Positions 32,108 through 39,803 of a DNA stretch of 50,420 nucleotides are shown piece by piece; position 1 is the stretch's first letter, and each line of letters begins with the position of its first letter. The stretch covers positions 1 to 50,420 of the forward strand of contig NZ_JALFCU010000019.1 of the NCBI RefSeq assembly GCF_022771645.1, in the 5' to 3' direction. A program made the translations under genes and the position numbers. This DNA comes from Selenomonas sp. (GTDB lineage Bacteria > Bacillota > Negativicutes > Selenomonadales > Selenomonadaceae). The notes under the pieces were generated by a model. The model was not told the origin of the DNA. It made no database searches and saw only the letters and a program-made list of their open reading frames with translations.

Positions 32108-33351
32108 TTCGTTCGGATGTTGTTGTCATCGGCGGCGGCTTCGCAGGCCTCACGGCAGCGCTCGCCGCAGCGAAGCGCGGCCAGTCCGTCACGCTCCTGA
32201 CGTATGGCGAGGGCACGCTGCCGCTGAACAGCGGCGTGATCGACGTGCTCGGCTATGACGAAAACCATAATTTCGTAGAGAATCCGCTCGCGGCGATCGA
32301 GAATCTGCCCGCGACGCACCCGTACAAGAAGATCGGAACGAAGGCGCTGAAAGAAGCCGTCGATTTCTTCTGCGGCGTCGCGCGCAAGAACCATATCCCG
32401 TATCATGGCGCGCTCGACCGCCAGATGCTCGTCCCGACGGCCATCGGCACGCTGAAGCCGACGTGCCTGACGCCGCATTCGCTCGCGGGCTCGGAAGTGT
32501 TCCCGGGCAAGACGAAGATCATCGTCGTCGGCATCAAAGGCCTGAAGGACTTTTACGGCGACATTATGATGGAGAACCTGAAGCAGGCGCTCGGCGAGGA
32601 CAAAGAGTACACGCTCGTCGAAGTCGACACGGGCCTCACGGGCGGCCGCGACATCACGACACAGGATGTCGCGCGCTGGATGGACACGGACGCCGGCACG
32701 AGCTCGTTCACGAAACAGCTGAAATCGTACGGCGGTTCGACAGATGTGCTGTTCATCGTCCCGCAGGTGCTCGGCACGAAAGGCCATGCCTGCTACCAGA
32801 CGATCGCGAGCCGCCTCGGCGCGGACGTCCTTGAGACGACGTGCCTGCCGCCCTCCGTCAACGGCATGCGCCTGCAGCACGTGCTCGTCGACAGCCTCCG
32901 CGAAGCGGGCGTTGACATCGTCGAGAACACGCAGGTCATCGGCTGTGAGAAGAACGGCAAGACGGTCACGGCCGTCATCGCGAAAGCCGCGTCGAACGAG
33001 CGCAAGTACTATGCGAAGAAATTCATCCTCGCGACGGGCGGCTTCTACAGCGGCGGCATCACGATGCGTGATTTCGAGCAGCCGAAAGAGCCGATTTTTG
33101 GCCTCCCAGTGTCCTTCGTCAAGGGCGAAGAGAACTGGACGAACAAGGAGCTCTTCAGCGATGCGCCGCAGGGCTTTGCGAAGACGGGCATCCTGACGGA
33201 CGAGGACCTGCATCCGGTCGACGAGGCCGGCGCGGTCGTCCTCGAGAACGTCCACGTCGTCGGACGCAACCTCGGCGGCTACGATTTCTGCTTTGAGCAC
33301 TCCGGCAACGGCGTCGCCTTGGCATCGGCTTACAAAGCCGCAATGGTGTAA
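32104..33351 (+). CDS. glpB: Anaerobic glycerol-3-phosphate dehydrogenase subunit B
   Basis: A 415-residue flavoprotein subunit. It begins with DVVVIGGGFAGLTAALAAAK, a dinucleotide-binding fold, and contains the GlpB-specific LPLNSGVIDVLGY near residue 39 and the C-terminal FAD segment VHVVGRNLGGYDF with HSGNGVALASAY. GlpB links GlpA to the iron-sulfur subunit GlpC at the membrane. ATG overlaps the glpA stop, so expression is coupled. Confidence 0.93.
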   Translation: MIRSDVVVIGGGFAGLTAALAAAKRGQSVTLLTYGEGTLPLNSGVIDVLGYDENHNFVENPLAAIENLPATHPYKKIGTKALKEAVDFFCGVARKNHIPYHGALDRQMLVPTAIGTLKPTCLTPHSLAGSEVFPGKTKIIVVGIKGLKDFYGDIMMENLKQALGEDKEYTLVEVDTGLTGGRDITTQDVARWMDTDAGTSSFTKQLKSYGGSTDVLFIVPQVLGTKGHACYQTIASRLGADVLETTCLPPSVNGMRLQHVLVDSLREAGVDIVENTQVIGCEKNGKTVTAVIAKAASNERKYYAKKFILATGGFYSGGITMRDFEQPKEPIFGLPVSFVKGEENWTNKELFSDAPQGFAKTGILTDEDLHPVDEAGAVVLENVHVVGRNLGGYDFCFEHSGNGVALASAYKAAMV

Positions 33352-33370
33352 GAGAGGGGAGTCCGTTACG

Positions 33371-34597
33371 ATGAGCGATAAAAAAATGCTGGAAGAAGAG
33401 GAACGCGCCATTTACACCGGCGACCACTGCCTCTCCTGCACCTCGTGCATGTCGAACTGCCCCGTCATGGCGGCCACGAAAGAATATCGCGGCCCGAAGC
33501 TCGTGGCGCCGGCGCATGGCCGCATGCACTTCTCCGAAGACGATACCGAGCTCTCGCTCGACTTCTGCTCGAACTGCAAGAGCTGCGACCGCGCCTGCCC
33601 GTCCGGCGTCGCCGTTTCGACACTGAACATGCTGCAGCGCGGCGAGTACTACCGCAACCATCCGCATACGCAGCGCGACGACATGCTCGCCCATTCCGAA
33701 AAGATGGCGAAGCTCGTCACGTCGATGCCGCTCGGCACGACGTTCGCGAACCTCGGCATGACGATCGGCAAGGCGCTCGGCATGTTCAGCTCCATGGGCA
33801 TCGCTGGCGAGCGCGAAATGCCGAAATATGCGTCCGAGACGTTCACGCAGGCGTTTAAGAAAATCCATCAGCCGAAATCCGACAAGAAAGTCGTGTTTTA
33901 TCCAGGCTGCTCCATCAACTACAACGAGCCGCAGATCGGCGTCGCGTTCGTGAAGGTCATGAACAAGAACGGCTACGAAGTGCTGCTCGACGAGCAGTTC
34001 AACTGCTGCGGCTCGCCGCTCGTCGTCACGGGCTACCTCGACGAAGCGCACGAACATGCGGAGAACAATGTCAGCCGCATCCTGCACTGGAAAGCGCAGG
34101 GCATCCCCGTCGTCGTCTGCTGCACGAGCTGCTCGCTCATGCTCCGCAAGGAGTACGAGGAGCTCTTCGGCGAAGCAGCGATGAAGGAAGCGGGCGAGAA
34201 CGTCTACGACGCGTTCGAGTTCCTCGAGATGCTCGATGCGGAAGGGAAGTTCAACACGAACTTCAACGCCGTGAACGAGCGCTTCATGTACCACGTTCCG
34301 TGCCATCTGAAGACGCAGGGCATCGGCACGCCGGCCGTCTCGATTTTCCGTCACCTGCCGGGGGCGAAAGTCGAGCTCGCGGACGCTGGCTGTTGCGGCA
34401 TCAGCGGCAACTACGGCTTCAAGAAGGAAAAATACGAGATTTCCATGAAGATCGGCGAAAAGCTCTTCGCGCGCATCAAGTCGGCCGCACCGGACGACGT
34501 GATCTGCGACTGCCCGACGTGCCGTATGCAGATCAGCCACGGTACCTCCATGAAACCGCTGCATCCTATTGAGGTTTTAGCGAAAGCTTATAAATAA
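33371..34597 (+). CDS. glpC: Anaerobic glycerol-3-phosphate dehydrogenase subunit C
   Basis: A 408-residue electron-transfer subunit. Two [4Fe-4S] ferredoxin motifs lie near the N terminus (CLSCTSCMSNCP and CSNCKSCDRACP), followed by two CCG-type cysteine-rich domains (FYPGCSIN ... FNCCGSPL and YHVPCHLK ... DAGCCGISG), which pass electrons to menaquinone. The frame is open upstream, but AGAGAGGGGAG lies before the ATG at 33371, so that start is chosen. It follows glpB by 19 bases. Confidence 0.93.
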   Translation: MSDKKMLEEEERAIYTGDHCLSCTSCMSNCPVMAATKEYRGPKLVAPAHGRMHFSEDDTELSLDFCSNCKSCDRACPSGVAVSTLNMLQRGEYYRNHPHTQRDDMLAHSEKMAKLVTSMPLGTTFANLGMTIGKALGMFSSMGIAGEREMPKYASETFTQAFKKIHQPKSDKKVVFYPGCSINYNEPQIGVAFVKVMNKNGYEVLLDEQFNCCGSPLVVTGYLDEAHEHAENNVSRILHWKAQGIPVVVCCTSCSLMLRKEYEELFGEAAMKEAGENVYDAFEFLEMLDAEGKFNTNFNAVNERFMYHVPCHLKTQGIGTPAVSIFRHLPGAKVELADAGCCGISGNYGFKKEKYEISMKIGEKLFARIKSAAPDDVICDCPTCRMQISHGTSMKPLHPIEVLAKAYK

Positions 34598-34633
34598 ACC
34601 TACTCACAATCATTGGGAAAGGGGGGTTATCCA

Positions 34634-34954
34634 ATGGTACAAGGAAAGGTGCGGAGGATCGTCCTCCTCTGCTCCGCCGGTGTTTCTACGAATCTCCTCG
34701 TGCGCAAGATGGAAGCGGAGGCCGCAAGGCTCGGGTATCCGTGCTCGGTGAGCTTCTATCCCATCAACGAGGTGCAGGAGGCGGCGAGCTTCGCCGACGT
34801 CATGCTCCTCGCGCCGCAGGCGGCGTCGAACTTGCCTGAGATCCAGGTGAAGTTCCAGAATGTCAAGTCGGCGGTCATCCCGAAAGACCTGTACGCGACG
34901 ATCGACGCGGACAAGATCCTCGATCTCGCGCAGAAGATTTCTGGCGACTACTGA
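34634..34954 (+). CDS. Orphan PTS EIIB domain, lactose/cellobiose type
   Basis: A 106-residue single-domain protein. The phospho-acceptor Cys13 is in IVLLCSAGVSTNLLVRKM, the P-loop signature of lactose/cellobiose-family IIB proteins; VMLLAPQAASNLPEI near residue 57 is also typical. ATG at 34634 follows AAAGGGGGG; the spacing is short but the alternative TTG at 34613 lacks a site. No IIA or IIC gene is adjacent. Lying between glpC and glpK it may report PTS phosphorylation state or serve a distant IIC for a substrate used by the nearby GRE pathway. Confidence 0.82.
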   Translation: MVQGKVRRIVLLCSAGVSTNLLVRKMEAEAARLGYPCSVSFYPINEVQEAASFADVMLLAPQAASNLPEIQVKFQNVKSAVIPKDLYATIDADKILDLAQKISGDY

Positions 34955-35071
34955 GCACCTCACGTTTCTACAGGGTTGGTTTTTACGGAGTCCAGGGGAT
35001 GGGGGTCCCCGCCAAAGACGCCGAAGAAACATATTTCACACACTACACACAATAGAAAGAGGTTTTAAGTC

Positions 35072-36580
35072 ATGGCAAAGCAGTATGTAATGGCTCTGGA
35101 TGCAGGCACGACGTCGAACCGCGCCATCATCTTCGACCGCAACTCCAAGATCATGGGCGTCTCCCAGAAGGAGTTCACGCAGTACTTCCCGAAACCGGGC
35201 TGGGTCGAGCATGACGCGGAAGAGATCTGGAGCTCCATGGTCACGGTCATGAAAGAAGCCCTCGAGCAGTCGGGCCTCGTCGCGAGCGACATCGCCGGCA
35301 TCGGCATCACGAACCAGCGCGAGACGGCGGTCGTCTGGGACAAGAAGACCGGCCGGCCGATCTACAACGCGATTGTCTGGCAGAGCCGTCAGACGGCTCC
35401 GATTGCGGAAGCACTGAAAGCGAAAGGCCTCGTGGAAGAGGTCCGCGAGAAGACGGGTCTGACGATTGACGCGTACTTCTCCGGCACGAAGATCCGCTGG
35501 ATCCTCGACCATGTCGAGGGCGCGCAGGAGCGCGCGGAGAAGGGCGAGCTGCTGTTCGGCACGATTGATACGTGGCTGATCTGGAAGCTCACGGGCGGCA
35601 AAGCGCATGTCACGGATTATTCGAACGCTTCCCGCACGATGCTCTTCAACATCAACGAGCTCCATTGGGACAAAGACCTCCTCGGCTACCTCAATGTGCC
35701 GGAGGCCATGCTGCCGGAAGTCAAGCCGTCGTCCTGCGTCTATGGCGAGAGCATCCCGAGCGTCCTCGGCGCTTCGGTGCCTGTCTCCGGTGCTGCCGGC
35801 GACCAGCAGTGCGCACTCTTCGGCCAGAACTGCTTCGAACCGGGCATGGCGAAGAACACGTACGGCACGGGCTGCTTCATGCTCATGAACACGGGCACGG
35901 AGCGCAAGCACTCCAAGAACGGCCTCGTCACGACGATCGCTTGGGGCCTCGATGGCAAAGTCGAGTATGCCCTCGAAGGTTCGATCTTCGTCGCAGGTTC
36001 GGCCATCCAGTGGCTGCGTGATGGCGTCCGCCTCGTCGACAGCGCTCCGGATTCCGAGTGGGTCGCGAAGAAAGTCAAAGATTCCGCTGGCGTCTATGTC
36101 GTCCCGGCGTTCGTCGGCCTCGGCGCTCCGTACTGGGATATGAATGCCCGCGGCACGATCATCGGCCTCACGCGCGGCACGACGAAAGCGCACATCGTCC
36201 GTGCAACGCTCGAGTCGCTCGCTTATCAGACGAAAGACGTCCTCGATGCTATGGAGAAAGACTCCGGCGCGAAACTGCAGGCTCTGAAGGTCGATGGCGG
36301 CGCTTGCGCCAACAACCTCCTCATGCAGTTCCAGGCAGACATCCTCGAGTGCCCGGTCGACCGTCCGCAGATCATCGAGACGACGGCGCTCGGCGCTGCA
36401 TACCTCGCAGGCCTCGCGGTCGGCGTCTGGAGCAGCAAGGACGAAGTCAAGACGGCTTGGAAGCTCGACACGCGCTTCGAGCCGACGATGGAAGATGCCA
36501 AGGCGAAGAAGCTCTACAAGGGCTGGCAGAAAGCCGTCAAGCACTCCATGAACTGGCTGGAGGCTGGCGAAGAGGAGTAA
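35072..36580 (+). CDS. glpK: Glycerol kinase
   Basis: A 502-residue FGGY kinase converting glycerol and ATP to glycerol-3-phosphate. DAGTTSNRAIIFD at the N terminus is the phosphate loop; TNQRETAVVW carries the glycerol-binding Arg-Glu; AYFSGTKIRW the Tyr; the catalytic Asp244 is in AAGDQQCALFGQ and the ATP-contact Thr266 in KNTYGTGCF. All are intact. The His phosphorylated by HPr in many Firmicute GlpK proteins (a YHFFG context) appears absent. AAAGAGG lies before the ATG. It follows the IIB gene by 117 bases that include a G/C-rich hairpin. Confidence 0.95.
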   Translation: MAKQYVMALDAGTTSNRAIIFDRNSKIMGVSQKEFTQYFPKPGWVEHDAEEIWSSMVTVMKEALEQSGLVASDIAGIGITNQRETAVVWDKKTGRPIYNAIVWQSRQTAPIAEALKAKGLVEEVREKTGLTIDAYFSGTKIRWILDHVEGAQERAEKGELLFGTIDTWLIWKLTGGKAHVTDYSNASRTMLFNINELHWDKDLLGYLNVPEAMLPEVKPSSCVYGESIPSVLGASVPVSGAAGDQQCALFGQNCFEPGMAKNTYGTGCFMLMNTGTERKHSKNGLVTTIAWGLDGKVEYALEGSIFVAGSAIQWLRDGVRLVDSAPDSEWVAKKVKDSAGVYVVPAFVGLGAPYWDMNARGTIIGLTRGTTKAHIVRATLESLAYQTKDVLDAMEKDSGAKLQALKVDGGACANNLLMQFQADILECPVDRPQIIETTALGAAYLAGLAVGVWSSKDEVKTAWKLDTRFEPTMEDAKAKKLYKGWQKAVKHSMNWLEAGEEE

Positions 36581-36620
36581 TTCCTCCCGCATAGACACAG
36601 CTTTTCACAAACATGTCAGG

Positions 36621-36660
36621 AACAATCGCTCGGCCGCAAGGCCGGCCGGGCTGGTTGTTT
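36621..36660 (+). other. Imperfect hairpin in the glpK-glpF gap
   Basis: AACAATCGCTCGGCCG pairs imperfectly with CGGCCGGGCTGGTTGTT; a short TTT follows. It could tune transcription or mRNA stability between glpK and glpF. No riboswitch class is recognised. Confidence 0.4.
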
Positions 36661-36735
36661 CAGATATCATACGTTACGTTCCTAATTCACAATTCTAAGA
36701 GTTCTTTTGTATGAATTCCGAAGGAGGAAATTCAA

Positions 36736-37497
36736 ATGGTCAACGGTACCGAAAACCTGCTGGGCGAGTTCGTCGGCACGATGGTGCTGCTCGTCTTCGG
36801 CTGCGGCGTCTGCGCTAACTTGACGCTGGAAAAATCGAAAGGCCAGGGTTCTGGCTGGGTCAACATTGCCATCGGATGGGGTTTCGCCGTCACGCTCGGC
36901 GTCTTCACGGCGACGACGCTCGGCGCTCCGCAGGGCGACCTCAACCCGTCCGTCACGTTCGCGAAGATGCTCGTCGGCATCTACACGTTCCCGCAGTTCA
37001 TCATGACGTCCGTCGTGCAGGTGCTCGGCGGCATCCTCGGCGCTGCCATCGTCTGGCTCGCTTATCTCCCGCATTGGGAAGAGACGAAAGATCCTGCCGC
37101 GAAGCTCGGCATCTTCTGCACGGCGCCTGCCATCCGCAAGATGGGCCCGGCGTTCCTCTGCGAGTTCATCGCAACGTTCTTCCTCGTGTTCGTCATCTGG
37201 ATGATCTTCTCCTCGAAGTTCGCGTATGGCTTCCCGGGCCTCAACGGTGCTGCTGACGGCCTTGGGCCGTACATCGTCGGTGTCCTCATCTGGGCGCTCG
37301 GCCTTTCGCTCGGCGGCCCGACCGGTTATGCTATGAACCCTGCCCGTGACCTTGGCCCGCGCATTGCGCATGCGATCCTCCCGATTGCTGGCAAAGGCGG
37401 CTCCGACTGGGGCTATGCTTGGGTTCCTATCCTCGCTCCGCTCTGCGGCGCCGGCTTCGCTTATGTCGTTGCTACGGCCCTCGGCGCGTTCGCGTAA
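36736..37497 (+). CDS. glpF: Glycerol facilitator / aquaglyceroporin
   Basis: A 253-residue MIP-family channel with six helices. The second pore motif is AMNPARDLGPR, whose Asp after NPAR marks glycerol facilitators; the first is DLNPSVTFAKM, with NPS in place of NPA. GGPTGYAMNPARD near residue 195 is the typical loop E. It admits glycerol for GlpK just upstream. AAGGAGG precedes the ATG. It ends the glp unit, followed by a 370-bp non-coding stretch with a terminator. Confidence 0.92.
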   Translation: MVNGTENLLGEFVGTMVLLVFGCGVCANLTLEKSKGQGSGWVNIAIGWGFAVTLGVFTATTLGAPQGDLNPSVTFAKMLVGIYTFPQFIMTSVVQVLGGILGAAIVWLAYLPHWEETKDPAAKLGIFCTAPAIRKMGPAFLCEFIATFFLVFVIWMIFSSKFAYGFPGLNGAADGLGPYIVGVLIWALGLSLGGPTGYAMNPARDLGPRIAHAILPIAGKGGSDWGYAWVPILAPLCGAGFAYVVATALGAFA

Positions 37498-37550
37498 TTT
37501 CCCTTTGTTAGCTTGACTCTCTTGGGTCTGCTATAGTTTCCATTCTCCCT

Positions 37551-37740
37551 GGGATGAGCCGGCGGAATCCAGCCGCCCATCTTGCCGCATCTTTTCCGCC
37601 CTGTCGTCGTCGACAATCCCTTGACGTAGCTCTGCTACGCCTGCGGGCTTGTCTCCTAGACAGAACAGAAAATCTGCGACAATCTGTGCGACTGTCTCCC
37701 ACCGTCTCATCCCGGAAACGCTGGTTCGTTCAGCGTTTCC
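37551..37740 (+). ncRNA. Candidate structured RNA or repeat element
   Basis: No protein-like ORF. A closing stem pairs GGGATGAG (37551-37558) with CTCATCCC (37706-37713), extended by CGG/CCG. Inside are GGCGG/CCGCC (37561-37577), CGTAGC-tct-GCTACG (37625-37639) and TGTCT-cct-AGACA (37650-37662). Outside, GGAAACGCTG (37714-37723) pairs with CAGCGTTTCC (37731-37740). Five nested or serial stems in 190 bases suggest a folded RNA; alternatively it is a mobile repeat. Not matched to a known class. Confidence 0.35.
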
Positions 37741-37795
37741 AAGGCTTGATTACCCCTCTTTTATCCCTTGTTGTATCGAGGCCGTAAATGCCTCA

Positions 37796-37830
37796 GGGCG
37801 TTCCGATGTGGATCGGAACGCCCTTTTTTT
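37796..37830 (+). terminator. Rho-independent terminator after glpF region
   Basis: GGGCGTTCCGAT (37796-37807) pairs perfectly with ATCGGAACGCCC (37812-37823), then seven T. It ends the glp transcript (and any RNA from 37551) before the convergent DeoR gene. Confidence 0.9.
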
Positions 37831-37865
37831 ACGGCCTTTTTGTGTGGTTGTCGTCGAGAATGCTC

Positions 37866-38636
37866 TCACCGTCCAGCATCTGCCAGCAGGACGTCGATGC
37901 CGTCCCGCTCGAGCTGCACTTTGCAGTCTGCAGGGATGTTTTTGTCGGTGATGACGAGGCGCGGCTGGCCGTCGATGTTCAACGGAACTGTGCCGGGCCG
38001 GTGGAATTTTTCGCTTTCCGTGAGGATGGCGAGGACGTCAGCGGAGCGCGCCATGTCGCGGACGGCCTGCACGCGCAAGAGATCCTTGTTCGAGAAACCA
38101 GCGGCCGCCGTCCAGCCGTCTGTGCCGATGAAGAGGTAGCGGACGTGATAGTTCGCAGCCGTCTGCGCGACAAACGGGCCGACGAGACACTTCGACGCCG
38201 GCTGATAGATGCCGCCGAACAAGACGACTTGGAGCGTCGCGTAGTCTTTGACGAAGTCCGCGATGAACGCGCTGTTCGTCACAATCGTCACGTGCTTTTG
38301 CTCGCGGCCGAGCGCCTCGGCGAGCAGGGCGCAGCAGCTGCCGCTCTCGATCATGATCGTATCGCCGTCCTCGACGAGCGTGGCGGCGCGCGCGGCGATC
38401 TCGCGCTTCGCCTCGAGGTGATACGCGAGGCGGCCGCCGAGGTCGTCGGGGCTCGCGAGGATGGCGATGCCGTGCGAGCGCGTCACGAGACCCTGCGATT
38501 CGAGCGTGTCGAGGTCCTGGCGCATCGTGACCTGCGAGACGCCGAGCTCGGCCGCGAGCGCCGTGACGTCCATCTGCGTCTGCTGTTCGAGCAGGCCGAG
38601 GATTTTTTCGTGGCGCAGTTGCTTCTTGTTGCTCAT
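37866..38636 (-). CDS. DeoR/GlpR-family transcriptional repressor
   Basis: A 256-residue regulator. The N-terminal winged HTH is clear (RHEKILGLLEQQ, then MDVTALAAELGVSQVTMRQDLDTLESQGLVTRSHG, given in parts), and the C-terminal DeoR effector domain has IESGSCCALLAEAL near residue 96 and FIGTDGW near 172. It senses a sugar or polyol phosphate. AAAGGAA lies before the ATG. It is 22 bases downstream of the glycyl-radical activase on the same strand, so it is probably the local repressor of the divergent GRE gene, and perhaps of glp. Confidence 0.9.
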   Translation of the reverse strand: MSNKKQLRHEKILGLLEQQTQMDVTALAAELGVSQVTMRQDLDTLESQGLVTRSHGIAILASPDDLGGRLAYHLEAKREIAARAATLVEDGDTIMIESGSCCALLAEALGREQKHVTIVTNSAFIADFVKDYATLQVVLFGGIYQPASKCLVGPFVAQTAANYHVRYLFIGTDGWTAAAGFSNKDLLRVQAVRDMARSADVLAILTESEKFHRPGTVPLNIDGQPRLVITDKNIPADCKVQLERDGIDVLLADAGR

Positions 38637-38658
38637 GGTGGATTCCTTTCGCTATGCT

Positions 38659-39579
38659 TCAGACAAACGCGTCGATGCCGTGCACGCGGAACAGGGCGAC
38701 GGTGTCTGCGAGCGCGTCTTTTGTGAGCGCGTCGACATCGCGGTAGGCGTACGTGCGGCCGAGGAGCGCGTATTTGTTTTCGCCGAACTGGTGGAACGGC
38801 AGCAACTGACAGCGCGGCGCGCCGATTTCGTGAAGCTTTGCCGCCATGCGCTCGGCGTCGTCCGTGCTGTCGTTGAAGCCCGGGATGATCGGGATGCGCA
38901 CGAGCACGTCCTTGCCGGCCGCAATCGCGTGTGCGAGATTTTCGAGGCAGAGCGCGTTGTCGACGCCAGTGAATTTCTTGTGCCTGTCCGCATCGGCGTG
39001 CTTCATGTCGATGTAGAGCGTGTCGAGGTACGGGAGCATCGCGTCAAAAACGTCCGGCGCAGCGAAGGCCGTCGTCTCGCAGCAAGTATGCAGGCCTTCT
39101 TCCTTTGCGGCTTTCAAGAGCTCCAAGGAAAATTCGTGCTGGAGTAAAAATTCGCCGCCCGAGAGCGTCAGGCCGCCGCCGCTTTCTTCATAAAACGGGC
39201 GGTCCTGGAGGACGACGTCGAGCACTTGCTGCACGGTCTTCCGCTCGCCCGCGACCTCGAGCGCCTGTGCCGGGCATTCGCGGACGCAGCGGCCGCAGCC
39301 GGCGCACGCGCTGTTCGGCGCGAAGTGCAGCGCGCCGTTCGCATCGAGCGTGACGGCGTGTGCGGGGCATGCCTCGACGCAATGATGGCAGCCGACGCAT
39401 TTCTTCGCGTCGCGGAGCACTTGCGGCGCCATCGCTTGGCTCTCAGGATTCGAGCACCAGCGGCAATGGAGCGGGCAGCCTTTGAGGAAGACGGTCGTGC
39501 GGATGCCCGGTCCGTCGTTGATGGAAAATTTCTGGATGTTGAAGACGATGCCCGTCTTCGTGCGGTCGGCTGGCTTCAT
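38659..39579 (-). CDS. Glycyl-radical enzyme activating enzyme (radical SAM)
   Basis: A 306-residue activase. The radical-SAM cluster motif is CPLHCRWC (CxxxCxxC) near residue 35, preceded by SINDGPGIRTTVFLKGC; an inserted two-cluster ferredoxin domain (CVGCHHCVEACP and CAGCGRCVRECP, about 60-110) is typical of activases for CxE-type GREs, not of PflA. LTLSGGEFLLQ near 140 is the SAM-binding motif, with Phe where Pro is usual. ATG at 39579 follows GGAG; an upstream in-frame ATG has no site. It is divergent from the GRE gene it should activate. Confidence 0.9.
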   Translation of the reverse strand: MKPADRTKTGIVFNIQKFSINDGPGIRTTVFLKGCPLHCRWCSNPESQAMAPQVLRDAKKCVGCHHCVEACPAHAVTLDANGALHFAPNSACAGCGRCVRECPAQALEVAGERKTVQQVLDVVLQDRPFYEESGGGLTLSGGEFLLQHEFSLELLKAAKEEGLHTCCETTAFAAPDVFDAMLPYLDTLYIDMKHADADRHKKFTGVDNALCLENLAHAIAAGKDVLVRIPIIPGFNDSTDDAERMAAKLHEIGAPRCQLLPFHQFGENKYALLGRTYAYRDVDALTKDALADTVALFRVHGIDAFV

Positions 39580-39666
39580 GATGCAACTCCTGTATGTGCG
39601 TTCCATAAATAGAAGGGATGTTCTGTTTCTATCATAAGCAATCCAGGCGGAAAAGGCAAGAAAAAA

Positions 39667-39780
39667 TTACGAACATAAAAAATAAATCTTTTAGCGTAAA
39701 ATTTTATTGACACCATCGGCGTATACGGCTATAATGAAACCAACAAAAGAAAGAATGAAATTTACGAACGTAAAATTTTA
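39667..39780 (+). promoter_or_regulatory. Duplicated operator-like repeats around the GRE promoter
   Basis: TTACGAACRTAAAA occurs at 39667-39680 and 39762-39775, 95 bp apart (about nine helical turns). GTAAAATTTTA occurs at 39696-39706 and again at 39770-39780, the first next to the -35 box. Repeats on both sides of a promoter suggest a repressor that loops DNA, plausibly the DeoR-type protein. Confidence 0.55.
39707..39735 (+). promoter_or_regulatory. Perfect-consensus sigma-70 promoter of the GRE operon
   Basis: TTGACA (39707-39712), 17-base spacer, TATAAT (39730-39735): all twelve consensus positions match. Start codon 68 bases downstream. Confidence 0.85.
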
Positions 39781-39803
39781 TCTGCACGAAAGGACGAGCT
39801 ATC

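Noticed and set aside
34960..35060. Terminator between the IIB gene and glpK
   Set aside because: The G/C-rich GGGGA...TCCCC hairpin has no T tract; glpK probably remains in the same transcript.
36581..36735. Riboswitch in the glpF leader
   Set aside because: Only one imperfect hairpin is visible and none of the conserved cores of known riboswitch classes was recognised.
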